DNA of 64,000 bases. Source: UBA4416 sp020846025. Lineage in GTDB: Bacteria > Bacteroidota > Bacteroidia > B-17B0 > Aurantibacillaceae. The notes beneath the pieces are model-generated. The model did no database searches, was not told where the DNA came from, and was given only the letters and a program-made list of their open reading frames with translations. The stretch lies in the NCBI GenBank assembly GCA_963169295.1, contig CAUJDD010000079.1, forward strand, positions 53,113 through 117,112, given 5' to 3'. Below, in pieces: positions 28,577 through 38,300 of this stretch (the stretch's first letter is position 1; every line of letters begins with the position of its first letter). Made by a program: the position numbers and the translations under genes.

Positions 28577-29665
28577 ATGAACAAAAAGAAACCTGATTTA
28601 AGAAATCGGATTAATAAAGACGAATTAAAACGTCGTTTAGCTCAGGAGGAGATTGAGCGAGTAACTGTATCTTTTTATAAGTATGTAAAAATCGAGAATC
28701 CTCAGGAATTAAGAGATTCCTTATTCATACAATGGACTCAATGGAATTGCTTTGGACGAATTTACATAGCTCGTGAAGGAATTAATGCTCAAATGAGTGT
28801 TCCCCAACATAATTGGGAATCCTTTGTGAATAAATTGTATAGCGATTCACGATTTAAAGATGTGCCTTTTAAAATAGCAGTAGATGGTAATGGAAAATCT
28901 TTCTATAAACTAGTTATTAAAGTAAAAGAAAAAATAGTAGCTGATGGTATTGAAGATAAAATGTTTGACGCTACTAACACTGGGACTTATTTAAATGCCA
29001 AACAATTTAATGAAGCAATTGAACAGCCCGATACCATTGTAGTTGATATGCGTAATCATTACGAAAGCGAGGTAGGGCGTTTTGATAAAGCTTTTTGTCC
29101 TGATGCGGATACGTTTAGAGAAGAATTGCCTTTGGTAGTAGAACATTTAAAAGGACAAGAAGATAAAAAAGTAATTATGTATTGCACAGGCGGCATACGT
29201 TGCGAAAAAGCCAGTGCATATTTAAAACATAAAGGCTTTAAAGATGTTAACCATTTACATGGTGGAATCATAAAATATGCACAAGAAGTAAAAGAACAGA
29301 ATTTAGAAAGTAAATTTCGTGGTATTAACTTTGTGTTCGACGAGCGCATAGGCGAACGCATAACTGATGATGTTTTATCTAAATGTCACCAATGTGGTGA
29401 GCCATGTGATACTCATGTTAATTGCAAAAACGACGATTGCCACTTGTTATTTATTCAATGTCAATCCTGTGCCGATAAAATGCAAGGATGCTGCACACCT
29501 AAATGCCAAGAAATAGCAGCTTTACCTATTGAAGAACAAAAGAAATTAAGAAAAGGCAGAATCAAAAAAGGCGATGAAAGTTTATCGGTTTATAAAAGTA
29601 GATTACGCCCTAATCTAGCCGAACTCATCAAATTACAAATGACGAGTACTCAGAGTTCCGATTAA
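28577..29665 (+). CDS. trhO: tRNA uridine(34) hydroxylase TrhO (rhodanese family)
   Basis: 362 residues. The N-terminal YceA-like domain (GRIYIAREGINAQMSVP) precedes a rhodanese domain (VVDMRNHYESEVGRFDKA) with the active-site cysteine in YCTGGIRCEKASAYL. A Cys-rich C-terminal region (CHQCGEPCDTHVNC, CQSCADKMQGCCTPKC) probably binds zinc. Members hydroxylate U34 of tRNAs for 5-hydroxyuridine formation. The N-terminal 25 residues are very basic. Confidence 0.92.
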   Translation: MNKKKPDLRNRINKDELKRRLAQEEIERVTVSFYKYVKIENPQELRDSLFIQWTQWNCFGRIYIAREGINAQMSVPQHNWESFVNKLYSDSRFKDVPFKIAVDGNGKSFYKLVIKVKEKIVADGIEDKMFDATNTGTYLNAKQFNEAIEQPDTIVVDMRNHYESEVGRFDKAFCPDADTFREELPLVVEHLKGQEDKKVIMYCTGGIRCEKASAYLKHKGFKDVNHLHGGIIKYAQEVKEQNLESKFRGINFVFDERIGERITDDVLSKCHQCGEPCDTHVNCKNDDCHLLFIQCQSCADKMQGCCTPKCQEIAALPIEEQKKLRKGRIKKGDESLSVYKSRLRPNLAELIKLQMTSTQSSD

Positions 29666-29758
29666 AGTCATCATTTTGATGGGATAAAATATCATTTAAT
29701 TTTTGTATTATTGTAAAATTATTTTTTTGAATTGCTAACACAATTATAATTTAAACCA

Positions 29759-30916
29759 ATGCCTATTTATCATAAACTAGGAAACTTTCCACAAAAACGC
29801 CACACTGTTTTTCAGTCGCCCAAAGGGAGTCACTACTATGAACAATTATTTGGAACCGAAGGTTTTAGTGGTTTTTCCTCGTTACTTTACCACACCCACC
29901 GCCCCACACAGGTTAAAGAGGTTTTAAAAAGTTATGATGTATCTCCTAAGGTAGCCATTGAAAAAAATATAAAAGCGCTGTTACTTAAAGGTTTTGAAAT
30001 AAAACCCTGCGATGATTTTTTAGAGAGTAGAAAAACAGTTCTATTTAATAGCGATTGTCATATTGGTTTGGCGGCACCTACGCAAAGCACCACTACTTAT
30101 TTTTATAAGAATGCTGATGCTGATGAGCTTTTGTTTATACATAAAGGAAAAGGAATTCTTAAAACATTGATGGGAAATATTCCTTTTGAATATGGCGATT
30201 ACTTAGTAATTCCTCGAGGAATGATTTATCAACTGCATTTTGAAACTACTGATAATCGTATTTTTTATGTAGAAACGCCGCACCCACTTTATACACCTAA
30301 ACGTTATAAAAACCAAAGTGGTCAGCATTTAGAACATTCTCCTTTTTGCGAACGCGATTTTAAATTACCTACACAGCTAGAAACTTATGATGAAAAAGGT
30401 GATTTTTTAATTAAGATAAAAAAAGAAGGCATGATGCATGATGTGGTGTATGCTACACATCCTTTTGATGTAATAGGTTGGGATGGTTATAATTTCCCTT
30501 GGGCCTTTTCTATTCACAACTTTGAGCCTATAACCGGCAGAGTACATCAGCCACCTCCTGTTCATCAAACATTTGAAACTTCGGCATTTGTGGTGTGTTC
30601 GTTTTGCCCACGCTTATACGATTATCATCCTCAAGCAATTCCTGCACCATACAATCATAGCAATATTGATAGTGACGAGGTATTATATTATGTAGATGGT
30701 GATTTTATGAGTAGAAATAATATCAAACAAGGTCATATTACTTTGCATCCTAAAGGTATTCCACACGGTCCAGCACCTGGCGCTATGGAAAGAAGTATTG
30801 GGCAAAAAGAAACTCAAGAACTAGCTGTGATGGTTGATACCTTTCGACCGCTTAAAGTTACTGAAGAAGCAATGACTATAGATGATGGTAAATATTATAA
30901 AAGCTGGGTTGAATAA
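29759..30916 (+). CDS. hmgA: Homogentisate 1,2-dioxygenase
   Basis: 385 residues of the Bacteroidota short form. Two cupin halves are visible, with the iron-binding region in the second: VHQPPPVHQTFETSAFV (His), then NIDSDEVLYYVDGDF (Glu) and HPKGIPHGPAPGAME (His). It opens homogentisate to maleylacetoacetate in tyrosine/phenylalanine catabolism. hppD, which makes homogentisate, follows 168 bp downstream. No fumarylacetoacetase gene is visible, so the end of the pathway is encoded elsewhere. Confidence 0.92.
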   Translation: MPIYHKLGNFPQKRHTVFQSPKGSHYYEQLFGTEGFSGFSSLLYHTHRPTQVKEVLKSYDVSPKVAIEKNIKALLLKGFEIKPCDDFLESRKTVLFNSDCHIGLAAPTQSTTTYFYKNADADELLFIHKGKGILKTLMGNIPFEYGDYLVIPRGMIYQLHFETTDNRIFYVETPHPLYTPKRYKNQSGQHLEHSPFCERDFKLPTQLETYDEKGDFLIKIKKEGMMHDVVYATHPFDVIGWDGYNFPWAFSIHNFEPITGRVHQPPPVHQTFETSAFVVCSFCPRLYDYHPQAIPAPYNHSNIDSDEVLYYVDGDFMSRNNIKQGHITLHPKGIPHGPAPGAMERSIGQKETQELAVMVDTFRPLKVTEEAMTIDDGKYYKSWVE

Positions 30917-31084
30917 ATAACTTTAAAATCAAATTGAATTAATATTTTTGAATGTAGGTATGGAATCGAAACTCTTAAAAAATAAATTAGAACTTAAAGC
31001 CATGTGTATGGCTATGTGGTCGAATGACATTCATTTTTAAAAACTACCTATTAAATAAATTATTAAACTTTTAAAAAAAATATC

Positions 31085-32245
31085 ATGTCAAAAGAATTAA
31101 AAAATGTAGAATACGGATTAGAAAAAATATTTGAAGGTGCTCAAGATTTTTTACCGTTATTGGGAACAGATTATGTAGAGTTTTATGTAGGTAATGCCAA
31201 GCAAGCAGCTCATTACTATAAAACAGCTTTTGGTTTTCAATCCTTTGCGTATGCTGGTTTAGAAACCGGGTTAAAGGATAGAACATCTTATGTATTAAAA
31301 CAAGATAAAATTAAATTAGTACTCACTACAGCTCTAAACAGTCAATCGCCAATAGGCGAACATGTAAAAAAACATGGTGATGGCGTAAAAGTAATTGCAT
31401 TGTGGGTTGAAGATGCTCGTAAAGCTTATGAAGAAACAACAAAGCGTGGTGCTAAATCTTTTATGGAACCAACAGTAGAAAAAGATGAGCATGGAGAAGT
31501 GGTTCGTTCAGGTATTTACACCTATGGTGAAACAGTACATATATTTGTAGAGCGTAAAAACTATAATGGTACTTTCTTACCTGGATTTAAACCTTGGGTA
31601 AGCGAATACAATCCTGCACCTGTTGGGTTTAAATACATTGACCACATGGTGGGTAATGTAGGTTGGAATCAAATGAATGCCACTGTGAAATGGTATGAAG
31701 ATGTGATGGGCTTTGTAAATTTTTTAAGTTTTGATGACAAACAAATTACTACCGAATACTCTGCTTTAATGAGTAAAGTAATGAGTAACGGAAATGGACG
31801 TATTAAATTTCCAATTAATGAACCAGCTGAAGGAAAGAAAAAATCTCAAATTGAAGAATATATTGATTTTTATGAAGGATCGGGAGTACAGCATTTAGCC
31901 TTAGCTACTGATGATATTATAAAAACTGTAGCCGATTTAAAAGCTCGTGGTGTAGAATTTTTACCGCCACCACCTCAAGCTTATTACGACGATATTCCTA
32001 GAAGACTTGGTGTACACATGGATATTATGAAAGAAGACATTAAAGAGCTTCAAAAATTATCCATATTAGTAGATGCTGATGAAGAAGGGTATTTATTGCA
32101 AATATTTACCAAACCTGTAGAAGACCGCCCAACTTTGTTTTATGAAATTATACAACGCATGGGTGCAAAAGGTTTTGGCGCCGGTAATTTTAAAGCTTTA
32201 TTTGAATCTATAGAAAGGGAACAAGAAAGAAGAGGTACTTTATAG
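31085..32245 (+). CDS. hppD: 4-hydroxyphenylpyruvate dioxygenase
   Basis: 386 residues, two VOC domains. The iron ligands are in YIDHMVGNVG (His, about residue 186), VQHLALATDDI (His) and LFYEIIQRMGAKGFGAGNF (Glu near the C-terminus), all intact. It converts 4-hydroxyphenylpyruvate to homogentisate. It follows hmgA in the same direction and ends before a strong terminator, so the two form a tyrosine catabolic unit. Confidence 0.96.
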   Translation: MSKELKNVEYGLEKIFEGAQDFLPLLGTDYVEFYVGNAKQAAHYYKTAFGFQSFAYAGLETGLKDRTSYVLKQDKIKLVLTTALNSQSPIGEHVKKHGDGVKVIALWVEDARKAYEETTKRGAKSFMEPTVEKDEHGEVVRSGIYTYGETVHIFVERKNYNGTFLPGFKPWVSEYNPAPVGFKYIDHMVGNVGWNQMNATVKWYEDVMGFVNFLSFDDKQITTEYSALMSKVMSNGNGRIKFPINEPAEGKKKSQIEEYIDFYEGSGVQHLALATDDIIKTVADLKARGVEFLPPPPQAYYDDIPRRLGVHMDIMKEDIKELQKLSILVDADEEGYLLQIFTKPVEDRPTLFYEIIQRMGAKGFGAGNFKALFESIEREQERRGTL

Positions 32246-32261
32246 TTCTTATTTATCTAAT

Positions 32262-32301
32262 GCATAAAAAACCGTAGCTATTCACTACGGTTTTTTTATG
32301 C
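32262..32301 (+). terminator. Rho-independent terminator after hppD
   Basis: Stem GCATAAAAAACCGTAG with CTACGGTTTTTTTATGC, 7-base loop, 16 bp after the hppD stop. The AT extension of the stem on both sides means it could also work for the opposite strand. Confidence 0.85.
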
Positions 32302-32348
32302 TTGATTTAATACCTATTACAATTCTGCACAACTAGATAAATAACATG

Positions 32349-33332
32349 TTATCTTATTAACTGAATATGTCCTTTATAATTTTTCTCTTCTGTTTGTATA
32401 ACATAAAAGTAAACACCATCTCCGCAATTACTTCCTGATGTTGTTCTGCCATCCCAATTTATTAACTGTTTAGTAGTTTCATATTCTTTTATACCCCAAC
32501 GATTATATATTACACAATGTACTTCGTTAAATTCACTTAAATCCACTTTCCATAAATCATTAACACCATCATTGTTTGGTGTAAATATATTAGGAAATTG
32601 TGGTTCTTGAAATGGCAATTCTGTTAGAGATACGTCATCAATAAAAAAATATCCACCAGCCATATGATAAATTCCCCAAAATGACGTATCGCATGGAAAA
32701 GTGTAGCTTAATCTTAGGCTATCCTCAAAGTTCCCTATTATTACAAATTTTTCACTTCCATTTGCTTTAAATGGAATTGTAACTAATTGCCAATTTAATG
32801 TGTCAAATTTAATAAGCGTAGTGTCATTTGTTGCATCAGGCATAATATCTGTTAGCCATAATCTTGTTGTATCTCTATATTTACTATTATAGAATTTTAT
32901 ACCGAAACTAGTAGGTGAACAATCTACAGCTTGTAATGCTATGTAAAAACTTAATTGGTAGGATTTGCCTAATTGTAATGGTTGTTGTAGTTCATTTTGA
33001 ATATATTCTCTATAATTTTGTGTAATACCAGAGTTTACTAAAAATGCTGCCATATTATAACCAGTCTTTGGATATTGAAAACCCACTCCTACATTTGGTG
33101 GTGAACTCATGCCATATTTAGGGTCTTTACACCATAAATCACTGCTACTTCCAATAGGGTTGCTCCATCCTTTGCAACCGCTCCATTCAAATACATCAAA
33201 ACCAATACCTGCAGGATAACCATAACAAGTATCAATATCTTCAAAACTACCATTAGTTATATACTCGGTTTGTGTTTTAGCATCGCAGCAAAACAGTATT
33301 ATAAAAAGAAAAATATATAAAGGTTTATTCAA
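32349..33332 (-). CDS. Secreted protein with gliding-motility C-terminal domain (CHU_C)
   Basis: 327 residues with a signal peptide (LYIFLFIILFCCDAKTQ). Residues about 20-235 are a beta-rich, MAM/carbohydrate-binding-like domain (YITNGSFEDIDTC, YQLSFYIALQAVDC, YFFIDDVSLTELP). The last 85 or so form a CHU_C domain (FPNIFTPNNDGVNDLWKVD, YNRWGIKEYETTKQLINWDG, DGVYFYVIQTE), a C-terminal signal of type IX secretion cargo (type B). It should be an outer surface or secreted protein. Confidence 0.88.
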   Translation of the reverse strand: MNKPLYIFLFIILFCCDAKTQTEYITNGSFEDIDTCYGYPAGIGFDVFEWSGCKGWSNPIGSSSDLWCKDPKYGMSSPPNVGVGFQYPKTGYNMAAFLVNSGITQNYREYIQNELQQPLQLGKSYQLSFYIALQAVDCSPTSFGIKFYNSKYRDTTRLWLTDIMPDATNDTTLIKFDTLNWQLVTIPFKANGSEKFVIIGNFEDSLRLSYTFPCDTSFWGIYHMAGGYFFIDDVSLTELPFQEPQFPNIFTPNNDGVNDLWKVDLSEFNEVHCVIYNRWGIKEYETTKQLINWDGRTTSGSNCGDGVYFYVIQTEEKNYKGHIQLIR

Positions 33333-33695
33333 TTAATAAAGTTTGTTTATTAAATAATAGTTCTCGAATTCGCTCAAACTGACATTGTTTTGGAACAAGA
33401 AAGCTACACTTAGCTTACAAAACCTTATACCATTATTTTGCATTGGTTTAGTTACATGTATTATTTATGAGTGTAAACTTTTATACATAAATTATGGTAA
33501 ATAGAGCTAAGCTTTATTATAACTAAGATATTACAATTTTTTTACATAACAAATATTTAAGAAAATTTCTTTTACGATACTATTGTTACCAAAAGCATCC
33601 AAAACCGTTTTATTTTTCTGAAGAATATTTTTGTTTGCAACTCAGATTTCTTCTGAGAGTGAAGTATCAAAATAGTAATTTTTTTGCCTAACTTC
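33333..33695. other. Intergenic stretch with a small hairpin
   Basis: 363 bp, AT-rich, no convincing frame. A CTCAGA/TCTGAG hairpin with a 5-base loop lies near 33640-33660, about 40 bp upstream of the end of the decarboxylase gene (33696 is its stop). It may stop that gene's transcript. Nothing else seen. Confidence 0.4.
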
Positions 33696-34352
33696 TTAAA
33701 ATTCTGCTATAATAGTTTGAGAACCTTTTACTACCTCCCCCATTTTCACTTTTAGTTTGGCATCTAAGGGTAAGTATAAATCAACACGAGAACCAAATTT
33801 AATAAATCCCATTTCTCCGCATTGCGCTGCTTTATCTCCCTCTTTGCAATACATCACAATTCTACGCGCTAATGCTCCTGCTACTTGTCTAAATAATACT
33901 GCTTTACCATTGCTATGTTTTACAACAACACTTGTTCGTTCATTTTCGGTACTAGCCTTTGGCAAGGATGCGACTAAAAATTTACCAGGATGATATTTGG
34001 CATAGGTTACATCTCCTGCAATTGGGAAGCGATTCACGTGCACATTTATAGGCGACATAAAAATAGATACCTGAATACGTTTGTCTTTAAAAAACTCTGT
34101 CTCCTCTGTTTCTTCTATTACTACTACTTTACCATCGGCAGGTGCTATAATAGCATTATCGTTGATGGTGTGCGCGCGGCTTGGATGACGAAAAAATTGT
34201 AACACTACAATTAATAAAAACGTAGATAGAATGTATGCAAACCAATGTGCGATGATAAATTCGGGAAAAATTAATTTAGCTATGGTAATAATAATGGTGC
34301 TAAATAAAATAGTAAGTAATAATGTTGGATAACCTTCTTTATGAAATTTCAT
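33696..34352 (-). CDS. psd: Phosphatidylserine decarboxylase family protein
   Basis: 218 residues, the short (archaeal-like) class. Two hydrophobic segments lie at about residues 10-55 (LLLTILFSTIIITIAKLIF). Then come the family motifs IIAPADGKVVVIEE, SIFMSPINVHVNRFPIAG and the self-cleavage site in GFIKFGSRVDLYLP (about residue 184), where the Ser becomes the pyruvoyl group. It makes phosphatidylethanolamine at the inner membrane. It stands upstream of, and may be read with, no obvious partner here. Confidence 0.93.
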   Translation of the reverse strand: MKFHKEGYPTLLLTILFSTIIITIAKLIFPEFIIAHWFAYILSTFLLIVVLQFFRHPSRAHTINDNAIIAPADGKVVVIEETEETEFFKDKRIQVSIFMSPINVHVNRFPIAGDVTYAKYHPGKFLVASLPKASTENERTSVVVKHSNGKAVLFRQVAGALARRIVMYCKEGDKAAQCGEMGFIKFGSRVDLYLPLDAKLKVKMGEVVKGSQTIIAEF

Positions 34353-34397
34353 GTATAATGTTTTAGAGGCGTAAATATACGTAAGTATTATAAAAAG

Positions 34398-35321
34398 TTA
34401 ATATTGAGCGTCTTCTTTCCAATGTTTACTTTGTTGTTTAGAGAAACGTAACCCTAACATAAGTTCGTGCGTTCCAGAAGAATATTTACGAAGATTAGTG
34501 GTTGTAAAATCATACGAATACCCAATCATTAAATAATTTTTATACATAAATCCTACTAAAGCCGTAACAGCATCATGATGGCGATACCCAACACCTAACC
34601 ATACTTGTTCTTGATAAATAGCTCTAGCTCCCAAATCTATTTCAACAGGAGCTGGCTTAGCATATTTAACTAAGAACGAAGGTTCAACTTTAAAATCATC
34701 ATTCAGTTTAATTTTATAAGCACCATTTAATATAAAGTGCGTTACTAAAGTTCCTCTATCATCTCCGTTAGGATATAACTTGATAGGGCTTTGATACAAC
34801 TGTGGCGCACTAAATCCAATATACCAGTCCTCGCGGTGCACCATAATACCTGCACCAAAATCAGGAACTATTTTAGTTTGATATTGCGTTAATAAATTAT
34901 CATCACCCGCATCATGTAAATGTAACTTATGACCATCAATACCCCATTGTTGAATACCAGCCGTAAGTCCTAATGAAATTCTAACTTTTTTGGTAAGATT
35001 AATATGATAAGCGTAAGAAGCATTAATGCCTATTCTTCGTGTAGGACCAACAATATCTGTATAAATATGCGTACCCCAGCCCATGTGTCTGTTTTTAAAA
35101 GGGCTATGAAGTGTAAGCATATAGGTTCGTGGAGCGTCGGTCATTCCTACCCATTGGTAACGGTTATTAGAACGAACATCACCAAATTCATTTTTTCCTG
35201 AAACAGCAGGATTAATAGCTAAGTCGTTTAACATATACTGTGTATATTGTGGCAATTGTTGCGCCATTACCTGCATACTTAGCATCAGTATTAAAACCGT
35301 TATGTATTTTATTTTTATCAT
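34398..35321 (-). CDS. PorP/SprF family type IX secretion membrane protein
   Basis: 307 residues with a signal peptide (ITVLILMLSMQVMAQ). The conserved start of the mature protein, PQYTQYMLNDLAINPAVSG, marks the PorP/SprF family, predicted outer-membrane beta-barrels that work with type IX secretion. Later landmarks are SPFKNRHMGWG and NYLMIGYSYDF. The start is 1 bp after the stop of the giant SprB-repeat gene, so the two are translated together. PorP-like proteins frequently pair with large CHU_C-bearing adhesins. Confidence 0.92.
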   Translation of the reverse strand: MIKIKYITVLILMLSMQVMAQQLPQYTQYMLNDLAINPAVSGKNEFGDVRSNNRYQWVGMTDAPRTYMLTLHSPFKNRHMGWGTHIYTDIVGPTRRIGINASYAYHINLTKKVRISLGLTAGIQQWGIDGHKLHLHDAGDDNLLTQYQTKIVPDFGAGIMVHREDWYIGFSAPQLYQSPIKLYPNGDDRGTLVTHFILNGAYKIKLNDDFKVEPSFLVKYAKPAPVEIDLGARAIYQEQVWLGVGYRHHDAVTALVGFMYKNYLMIGYSYDFTTTNLRKYSSGTHELMLGLRFSKQQSKHWKEDAQY

Positions 35322-35322
35322 T

Positions 35323-38300
35323 TTATCTAAATATCGTTAACGGACTTGTAAATGGTTTTGGATATGATGGATGATTTAACTTAACCACATAATAATAAGT
35401 TCCAACTGGTAAATCTTTACCTTTATATTTTCCATTAAATGGTACTGCATATCCTTTTGAGTAAAATAATTGTTCTCCCCAACGGTTATACACTTCCACC
35501 TCACAATCTGGGAATTGATAAATAAAATCAATTTGCCATACATCATTTTTACCATCACCATTAGGTGAGAATCCGTTAGGGATTGTGATTTCAGGATATA
35601 CATACACGGTAACTGTATCCGAATTTGTACAACCATTCGCATCTACTAAAGTAACTGTATAAATAGTTGTAACCGTTGTACTAGTAGTAGGGTTTGAATT
35701 TGTAGGATTATCCAATCCTGAGATTGGCAACCAAGTAATGGTGCCTCCACCTGGAGCTGTTGGATTTCCACCTATGGTACCTGTACCAAAAATTGGAATA
35801 CTCACCATAGGTCCTGCATCTACACTCGGCAATGGTAAAGAATTTACAACAATAGTATCTTGATCTATACACAGCCCATTAGTAGCTGTTAATACATAAG
35901 TACTTGTTCCAGTAGCAGGTGTTACTGTTGTTATTAAAGTATTAGATATTACCGTACCCGAAGGAATTTCAGACCATTGATAAGTAACACCACCATTTGA
36001 GTTAGAACCATCTAATTGTAAAGTTCCATTTTGGCAGAAGATAGTATCGTTACCTGCAATTGCATTTACTGTAAGTGTAGAGTTGATAATGAACGTAGAA
36101 TCAATCACACAACCGCCATTATCGGTTAACACTAAAGTGTGTGTACCAGATAATACATTCGTCAAATCTTCTGTAGTAGAACCAGTTGGAGTCCATGAAT
36201 ATGAATAAGGTGTTACGCCACCCGATACACTTACATCAATAGCACCATCAGGCGCTGTGTTACAACTTGCATCAGTAATAGTAGCTGTAAGTGTTAAAGT
36301 TGGTGGATTAGATAATGAATAACTGTCGGTAGCTGAACAACCATTGGCATCTTGCATGGTAATCGTGTAATTTCCAGTACACAAACTATTGGTAGTAGCA
36401 GTATTCACATTGTTTGGAGTCCAAGTAAATGTATAAGGCATGGTTCCTCCAACTGGAATTGCTGTTAAAGTACCATTACAATCATCATGGCATTTTGGAT
36501 TATGTAAATCAGGTGCACTGAACGCAATAGGGCTTACTATATTAAGCGAATAATTTCTCACTGCTTTACAACCAGCAGCATCAGTTACCTCTACCGAATA
36601 CACACCAGCACACAATGAGCTAATGGTATTTGTAGTTGCTCCATTCGACCAAGCTGTTGTATAAGATGGTGTTCCACCCGAAATAGTAATAGAAATAGTT
36701 CCGTCACATAATCCACTACAAGAAATATCCTCTTCTACAGATGCAATAGACGGAGCATTAAGCGATTGAATGGTATAAATTTCAGTTTTAGAACAATTAC
36801 CATCACTTACTGTTAAAGTATAAACTCCAGGTGCTAAATTGGTTAGTGTGGCTGTATTACCAGCTGGCAGCCAAGCATAAGTATAAGTTCCAGTTCCACC
36901 ACTAACATTCACGGTAATGGAGCCAGTTGATGAAGTACAAGACGATTGGCTAACCTGCGAGGTAACAGTTAAGTCGGTAACTGCATTAATAACCACACTC
37001 GCCGTTCTTGAACAACCATTCGCATCAATCATATTACAATAATAAACACCTGCACATAAGCCTGTTAAACTAGGTGTAGTAGAATTATCGTGCACCCAAT
37101 GATAAGAAATTGGTGCAGTACCACCTACAGCTGTTACACTAGCTGTACCATCACAACTACCCGAACAAGTTACATCAGTTGTTGTAACTGTTTCACCTGT
37201 AATACTAGAGGAACTATTAATAACAACACTCGTTGTATTTACACAACCATTAGCATCTGTAATTTGAACAGCATATAATCCTGCACACAAATTCGAAGCC
37301 GTGTTAGAGGTTTGATTGTTGGTCCATAAGTAAGTATATCCCGGTGTTCCTCCAACTGGATTTATTACTGCCGAGCCATTACATTGACCACAGCTAGGTT
37401 GAGTAATATTTGGCGTGAAGGTAACTTGAGATGTAGAACCTACATGAGCAGGAATTTGATTATAACACCCATTAGCATCGGTAATAGTAACCGAATAATC
37501 TCCAGTACATAAACCAAATGCCGAGTTTCCAATTTGGCCTAATGGATCATTCCACTGTAAAGTATATGGCGCTACACCACCCGCAATATTGGTAGCAGTT
37601 AGCACACCGTTACAATCGTTAAAACAAACATTATCGATAGCTAAAGTTGTACTTGTTATAGTAGTAATACTCGGAATGTTATATGTAAATACAATTGAAC
37701 AATTATTGGCATCTGTTATTGTGGCAGTTAATGGTCCAGGACAAAGATTAATTAATGTTCCAGTACTCGCGCTTGGTGTCCAAGAATAAGTATAAGGAGC
37801 CAGACCACCAGATGGAGTTAAAGCAATAGAACCATTACAATTTCCAAAACACGCAGCGCTTGTAATGATTTCATTATCATCAATAGCTGCTGGCTCAGTT
37901 ACTACAAAACTAGTATCTACACTACAACCATTAGCATCTTCTAAGTGTAAACTATAAGTACCTGCACCAATATTTTGTAAATCTTCAGTTGTTATACTTC
38001 CAGTTGGCGTCCACGTATAAGAATATCCTGGTACACCACCCGAAACGGTAATATCTATGGTTCCATTTGTTGCAGCATTACAAGTAACATGAGAAATATT
38101 AGCGGTGATACTAATAGTTGGCGGCCCTGTTAAAGTATAGGTTTGAGTAGAAGGACAAGAATTTGCATCAGCTACAGTTACAGAATAATTTCCTGCACAT
38201 AATCCATTTGCTATATTGGTTGTAGAGGTTGAAGTTGTCCAAGTATAAGTATAAGGCAAAATACCTCCGCTTGCAATCGTAGTTACTACACCATTACAAT

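Noticed and set aside
30960..31040. A 26-codon frame (MESKLLKNKLELK...) between hmgA and hppD
   Set aside because: Too short, no family resemblance and no clear promoter; could be real but cannot be supported.
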